Shown: positions 59,001 to 64,000 of the stretch, piece after piece | Layout: each line of letters starts with the position of its first letter | Numbering within the stretch: position 1 is the first letter of the stretch | Source: Ulva prolifera | Taxonomy: Eukaryota; Chlorophyta; Ulvophyceae; Ulvales; Ulvaceae | Assembly: GCA_023078555.1 (NCBI GenBank) | Contig: CM041199.1 | Location: 6,329,315-6,393,314 of the forward strand | Length of the DNA: 64,000 nucleotides | Direction: 5' to 3' | Position numbers and translations under genes: made by a program | The notes under the pieces: model-generated | Seen by the model: the letters and a program-made list of their open reading frames with translations, nothing else | What the model was told of the DNA's origin: nothing | Database searches by the model: none

Positions 59001-59972
59001 GTGAAAGCGGCGCCAGTGCGTGGCAAGGCAGGGCGCACCAAAGCCACCTTGTCCACGGCACAGACCGGCCAAGGGTATGTGTGCCTAATGGTGGATTATT
59101 TCACAAAGGCAGCGGAATTCGCACCGCTGCGAGACAAGAGTGCCGACACAGTCGCTCGTGCCGTGCATGACTTCTGGTTCATGCGCTACGGCATCCCGGA
59201 ATGGGTGACCACGGATAACGGGACAGAGTTTGCTGGAGCCTTCCGGCACCAGCTAGAACGGTTTGGCATTGACCACGTCCAGACCTCTGCATACCATCCC
59301 CAGTCCAACGGCGCCGTCGAGCGACTCGTGCGCACAATGAAGACCATGTTGGCGGCAAAAGTTGCCGGTGCCATCCATGATTGGCCCGCGCTGCTTCCGC
59401 AGACACGCATGGAATACATGCAACGCCGGCATACAGTGACCGGTTATGCGCCGAATGAGTTGGTGATGGCACACCGCCTCCGGCTGCCACCTCCGGTGGG
59501 CGCGCGCGATGCGCACCCCCGCATGGCAGCCGTCGAGATTTCTGCCATGCCCGAGGACGATTATGTGCGTGCGCGCGACGCCCGCGCAGAGCGTGTGGCT
59601 GCGCGCGTATACGATTGCATCCTCCGTTCGCAGCAACGTAATGCTGACAGGCAAGCCCACCTTCTGGCCATTCGCAAGCCTAGGAGGGGGAGGAAATTGC
59701 AAGCTGGAGACCTTGCTTATGTCCTAGAACGCGGACTGGGCAAGAAAAATGCGGTCACAGGCCCATTTGTTGTCGAAAGCATATCTGAAAATCAGGCTTT
59801 CCTGCGTACAACGCGCCAAGTGCCAGGTCAGGAAGTGCGCCACTTTCCAATACACTTAGAACGTGTGGCCCGATGCACGACTGTGACGGACGTGTTAGAG
59901 AAGCTCTTGCACGCCGCAGGCATGTCGATGCGGCCACCGCCCGATCACGCGGCGGCGCAGCTCACGAGCTAG
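55944..59972 (+). mobile_element. Pol frame of the LTR element: RT, RNase H, PHD finger, integrase
   Basis: The frame is about 1,342 codons. Reverse transcriptase spans about residues 320-490 (MCVDFRRLNAV, ALDLTWGFW, SVYIDDITIFS). RNase H is at about 575-670 (TTDWSKLVVGAVLSQ, PTEGECLALVW, RTDHAAL). A C4HC3 PHD finger is at about 766-811 (CTICGAA, CDTCNRPYHLQC, WHCHQC). An integrase HHCC zinc domain is at about 942-985 (HDRMGHAG, CHACQ). The catalytic core has D in HIDLAGPF (about 1,010), D in TTDNGTEF (about 1,090) and E in SNGAVERL (about 1,126). The C-terminus has a GPFVVESI barrel-like segment and no recognisable chromodomain. Confidence 0.9.
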
Positions 59973-60016
59973 CGCACGCTGGCCCCATCGGCGCCTTTGT
60001 AAGATCATGACATGAA

Positions 60017-60238
60017 TGTCGTGGCCTAGCTATGTAACTGAGCCATGCTCGTTGCTAGCATTGCTCGAGCCAGCGCAGCTGCGCGCAAATGCACTCACGC
60101 TGCGTGCATCCGTCTGCACATGCATGCATGCGCGACTGTGCGCTCAGCCGTGCCATCAGCTCTGATGCACGCTTGTCTCTGCACTGCTTGATGCAGTTGC
60201 AGTGCTCATAAGCCTTCTCATCCTTGAGGAAGCTCGGC
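60017..60238 (+). repeat. Right terminal direct repeat of the LTR element
   Basis: Partner of 51,501-51,722. The 45 bases between the pol stop and this repeat contain GCCTTTGTAAGATCATGACA, which also occurs in the host exon edge at 60,653-60,672. That points to a local duplication or a complex insertion event. Confidence 0.8.
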
Positions 60239-60652
60239 CGATTGGGGCTGAGAACGAAATTAAAATACTATCAATTACATCGGGATGAACGGCCTCTATG
60301 TTGTGACGTGCCGAGCTGACAGTGAAGAATAGGCAGTGCTCTGTGTTATGAGCATGTAAGGAGAAGCAAAGGCGTCGGTGCGGTGCGGTGTTGAAAGGGA
60401 GTGTAAGATGGTGCATTTAAAGTAATAAAGATATCAAGATACAAGATTCAAGTTCAAGTCAAGCAGTACCAAGTCAAGATCAAGCAAGACTGGCGTTCTC
60501 ATAGGTACTTTAGGGCATTGTATTAGCACTTAAGACTGCATCAATTCGCATGGTGACAGTTAGTTCAGCTTACTCCCTATTACTTGAACTCATAAGCTTT
60601 TGTTGTCTAGGCCACTCACATGCCTAGCTGCCTTGGAACCATCCTGGTTCAG
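60239..60652. other. Sequence between the LTR element and gene D exon
   Basis: AT-richer than its neighbours, with a CAAG/CAAGT-rich stretch at about 60,432-60,489 and no gene. It may be original gene D intron or the end of another retroelement. Confidence 0.45.
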
Positions 60653-61083
60653 GGCCTTTGTAAGATCATGACACCCCCCGCGCAGTGGTCCGCCCACGCC
60701 GCTGCCGCCAAGGCCACGCCGTCGCCCTGGATGGCTGTGTTGGTGATGTATACGGCCGCCCACTCGACCAGCCTCACCGCCACAAGTCCGCCGTCCTGCT
60801 CTTCGAAGTTGTACCTGCAGCGACTTCGATGGCCGAGCTCAGGAGTCAGTACCAGCATCGGCATACTCCGTGCATGCTACTCATAGGGCTCCATGGTAAA
60901 GCCTGTGCTAGCAGCCTACAAACAGCAGCTGGGCATGTGAGCCGGGTCCGTCAGGCAACGGTGGTTTCACACGGTCAGTGCGGCAAGGGTGTGGATTAAT
61001 ATTCGGCCGCCCGGCGCAGTCTGGTGGCGCAGCTGGGGACCCACGTGTTGGGATGCCTCGGGCGCGGCTGCGATGATAACATG

Positions 61084-61201
61084 ATGTGAACCAGTGTTAA
61101 GTCGACGGGCCCGATCATATGTAACAATTCCGAATATTCAGGTCTAATTTCTGGGTGGCAGCCCTGGAAATGCTGCAAAGCAACCCAACACTGATCTGAA
61201 C
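61084..61201 (-). mobile_element. hAT-type MITE, copy 5, in gene D
   Basis: The element is 61,092-61,193 (102 bp), from CAGTGTTAAGTCGACGGG to GCAACCCAACACTG. It is flanked by ATGTGAAC (61,084-61,091) and ATCTGAAC (61,194-61,201), 7 of 8 identical. It sits inside the stretch that splits the LWLDSLHIQ exon of gene D from its VYITNTAIQGD part; in gene A and gene B these are one exon. Confidence 0.85.
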
Positions 61202-61845
61202 TCCCGAGTGTGTGCGGAGGTGGGTATGCCATGCATATGTCACACAGACTCTATGTGACAGTGACTGGGTTCCTGTGTTTGGGTGTGCGTGGAGGGAAGC
61301 TGTGGGAAAGAGCGTGGGCACTAGTAGCATCAGAGTGTGTGTGCATCGGTGAGGCCGCATTGGGGTCTACGTGTGCAGCCTACGGCGTGAACGCGTTGTG
61401 CTGGGTTGGTGGACGTGACTCTGAGCCGCTCCCTGTTCCCACGGTGCAACCTGCCTCACTGGTTCGCTCCTTGCAACACGCGGTCAAGAGACTGCAGACG
61501 GTAAACAGAGAGCGGTCAGTGATTAGACTGCACAGCAACTTTGATTGCCCTGCCGGGCGGGTGGCATTCAGGGCTCCTGGACACATGAACCCACAGCCAT
61601 GCCCAGCAGCGTACAAACGTTGGGTCGCCTTGCAGCCAGGTACCAGGACCAGCACGAGGAAATCTTCTATATGATCGGGTGTCACGGTGTATGACGAGCC
61701 AGCACTGGTGCCGAGCGTCATGTAGGCCTGAATGGCCAAAAGACACACAGCAGGTCTGGTCTGCACACAGAGCTGCGTGGAAACTCCAGACCTCAAACGA
61801 CATCCAGCCTCCGACACCAGTGCAGGCACAATGAAAAATAGACAC
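61202..61845. other. Inserted or intronic sequence unique to gene D
   Basis: No gene, repeat or RNA was recognised. Together with the MITE it separates two parts of an exon that is continuous in the paralogues, so it is either a gained intron or an insertion. Confidence 0.4.
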
Positions 61846-63664
61846 CAGATGTTCAAATGCGCACGAGTAGTGAAATGCGGGTCCATAATCGGGTCCATAA
61901 GCGTCGTAGCCTGCGCCGGCGAAGTCCAGCGCTGGGGCAACCTGGATGTGCAGGGAGTCCAGCCACAGGCCGGGGCTGCTGGCCACGAGGAGCTGCTCAG
62001 CCACGGCCAGCACGCAGCGCGGGGCACGCCAGGGCTCCTCGGCCGGGATGCTGGCGCCAAGGCCTTCAGGTGTTAGGCGAGTCAGGGGCGGACCCTCGCA
62101 TCGGCCCTGCAGCAGGGCGGAGCTGATGCCACTTCAACAAGATGGCAATGCAGTGCACTGGTCGCATCTGCCAATTCATCATACACATGCACAACATTGG
62201 TGAGTCTCGTGGTGGATGTGCCACCCAGGTAAAGCAGGTGTGTGCACAGACAAACGAAAACCCTACAGCGTCGGCTCTGTGGACTGCACTTGGGAAGATC
62301 ATGACCCCCTCCGTCGAGGAGAGTCGTTGATTGCAGCGGGTCATTTCTGATTTTTTTTATTTTGACTGATTCCGAGTCGAATGAAGAGAACTGCAGTGCG
62401 ACTGCACACAATCATGCAGCCGAACCTGAGTGATATCTTCTCTACGGTGGAGTCGTTGCTGTAGACCTCATACCTGAAATCGGGCAAGGACAGTTCTTAC
62501 CACTGCATCCGTACACACCCAGTGGCAGCTGGAGCTGTCCATGCATACCATGCATTGCGTAGCAGCGGGCAAGAAAGCGAGAAACACAGTGAAAGAAAAC
62601 ATGCATGTATGCCGGCATGCTGCCTTCCACAGCTTATAAGCCAATTAGCACAGGTGCCTGTCGAGTCGGAGGGCACACCCGGATGGAGCGGGTCCCTCTC
62701 CCCACAACCCCGAGCTGGTACAAACGCCCCCGGCTCACGGCCCGTCACAGGGTCCTCCCACCGCGGCAGACCTCGAAGGTCGAGGTGGCCGCGGATCTCG
62801 ATGTCGCGCACCCCCGCGTGGAACGCGCGCTGCAGCTGCGCCGCACTGTACACCGCGGCGATCTGCGGCGGGGCCCCGCCGGGCACCCCCGGAGGCGGTG
62901 GCCGCGGAGGATTCGGCGGGGGCTCCGGTGGATCGTGGATCTGCCCCGGCTGTGCTCCCCCAATCGCCTGCGGTCGGCACGCAGTTCAATCGGAACAGCG
63001 TCTCGGCTGTGTTGGTTGCTCGTGCACTCGTGTGCCTGCCTGCATGCATTCGTGCGCATGCTTGTGTACACGCAGAAAGCCACGAGAGGCGGTGGCGCGA
63101 GCCAAGCGATTCAGACCCACCTCTTGCAGTGCCACGAACCATGGGTCGCGTTCCGTCGCGAGTGGGACGCGGATCTCAGGGCACTCATCGAGCGTGGCCA
63201 CTGGGGCCGCCGGTGAGGTTTCCGTGACCCTGGTGAATGTGCCATCACCAATGCCGTGGCTATACTATAGTCGTAGCTGACCGTACACATCCTCCTCTGC
63301 GCCGGCCGTGCCGTCCACGACCAACAGGCCACCCAAGAAGGATGAAAACAGTTGCCCGCCCGCAGTCGTTACGTTCAACTGTGAAGTTCTCAAATGTTGT
63401 GTTTCGCATGCACAGCCACCAGGTGCAGTTCAGATACATGCGCCTTGCAGCGTCATGCGTGGCGCGTACAGCCGCACGGTGCTGTATGTGTGGAGGAAGC
63501 GCAGCCGCGGCTGCCGCGACGGCTGGGCCCGCAGGAATAACGCGTCCAGCCACAGCCTGCCTCCATCTTCCACGTTGAAGATGCCGTGATCTGCGATGAG
63601 GACACACTGTGGGGCCCGCCAGAGGAAGGGGGGAGCGCTGAGGCCCCAGTCTTCGACAGGCGGC

Positions 63665-63686
63665 GGGGGGGGGGGGGGGGGGGGGG
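63665..63686. repeat. Poly-G run of 22 bp inside a gene D exon
   Basis: On the coding (minus) strand this C run encodes most of a nine-proline stretch after GNCA. The length given keeps the downstream VEDWGLSAPP in frame. A change of one base would break it, so the run is both biologically slippery and error-prone in assembly. Confidence 0.85.
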
Positions 63687-64000
63687 CGCAGTTGCCCTGC
63701 ATGCATGGCGCTGGATATGTGTGGGTGTGTGCATCGGTGCTGGCTCCGATTCGCCTGCAAAATTTGTTTGTGGCTGCCGACCAGAGATCAGACCTGGTCA
63801 CAAAAAGTACACATTATGCTAGTACCGGGTCAAAAGTCACTTCAAATATACTCGCTTGGCACTTGCACGTACGCGTGCTGCCGGCAGCACTCCATCCAAA
63901 TTGCCTATAGCACAGAGGCTGGCCTGCAAGATTTGATGCTACATATTGACGATGCGCAGAGTTGATGTGCATAGATCATATGGAGTCAGGTCACAAATAC

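Larger units (their letters stand above)
51501..60238 (+). mobile_element. Ty3/gypsy-like LTR retrotransposon in a gene D intron (antisense to the gene)
   Basis: The element is bounded by direct repeats of 222 bp beginning TGTCGTGGCC (51,501-51,722 and 60,017-60,238) that differ at three positions, so it is young. A leader of about 1 kb precedes gag, with a TATA-like CTATAAGG at about 52,611. Two long open frames encode Gag plus protease, then reverse transcriptase, RNase H, a PHD finger and integrase. The domain order RT-RNaseH-IN places it with Ty3/gypsy (Metaviridae). Both frames look whole. True LTR limits are uncertain: the shared repeat may be only part of the LTR, and I see no 5-bp target duplication. 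Confidence 0.85.
49113..63696 (-). pseudogene. Gene D: third receptor-like paralogue, probably decaying, 5' end outside window
   Basis: Minus-strand exons matching the family are 63696-63121 (merged remains of gene A exons 3 and 5), 62940-62679, 62106-61846, 60814-60675, 51174 to about 50883, 50535-50374 and 49895-49497. A possible short last exon is 49295-49113; without it the frame runs to a stop at 49,467. Recognisable parts are QCVLIADHGIFNVE, GGRLWLDALFLRAQ, VYSAAQLQRAFHAGVRDIEI, SPGLWLDSLHIQVA, VYITNTAIQGD, LFDSCAFK, DDPWFVAARQ and a transmembrane helix (AAVFGIVLGALVLLGAATCI). In the first block the equivalent of exon 4 is missing, frame changes at the join, and an in-frame TAG follows VYGQLRL. 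The 62,679-62,940 exon is one base out of phase with its paralogues. A retrotransposon lies in the intron between 60,674 and 51,175. A silenced pseudogene is likelier than a working receptor. Confidence 0.6.

Overview
The window reads as nuclear DNA of a eukaryote, most likely a chlorophyte green alga. It is GC-rich, its genes are split by GT-AG introns whose donors mostly read GTG or GTGCG and whose acceptors mostly read TGCAG, and it is heavily loaded with satellites, foldback repeats, hAT-type MITEs and a Ty3/gypsy-like LTR retrotransposon. No rRNA, tRNA, CRISPR array or prokaryotic operon was found. The lineage call is an inference from splice-site style and composition, not from a marker gene.

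Three paralogous multi-exon genes make up the host coding content. Gene A (+, 3,310-13,826, 15 exons) encodes a signal peptide, an ectodomain of two homologous beta-helix-like modules, one transmembrane segment and a complete Ser/Thr-type protein kinase domain. Gene B (-, about 45,653 down to 15,868, 10 recognised exons) has the same two modules and a transmembrane segment, but ends in a Pro/Tyr/Gly-rich cytoplasmic tail instead of a kinase. Gene D (-, about 63,696 down to 49,497 or 49,113, its 5' end outside the window) has the same ectodomain and a short tail, and shows frame breaks and a lost exon, so it is probably decaying. Exon order and intron phase match exon for exon among the three, and also between module 1 and module 2 inside a gene. 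The genes therefore look like a receptor family in which the extracellular part is kept and the cytoplasmic part is exchanged.

Layout: 1-3,309 holds a 703-bp hAT-type element, a MITE and other repeats. 3,310-13,826 is gene A. 13,827-15,867 holds a hammerhead-ribozyme-like core and a 58-bp perfect inverted-repeat element. 15,868-21,160 carries the last seven exons of gene B. 21,161-43,646 is, by inference, one giant intron of gene B containing a 16.3-kb array of about 172 satellite units of 94 or 100 bp (22,699-39,046), flanked on both sides by hairpin repeats, the larger cluster being 41,135-42,037. 43,647-45,653 carries three upstream exons of gene B. 45,654-49,112 is repeat-rich with only weak coding hints. 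49,113-63,696 is gene D, one of whose introns holds an apparently whole Ty3/gypsy-like element (51,501-60,238) in the opposite orientation. That element's pol carries a PHD finger between RNase H and integrase.

Most promising: the receptor family with swapped cytoplasmic ends, the satellite array inside a gene, the PHD-finger retroelement, and the paired hairpin clusters around the satellite.
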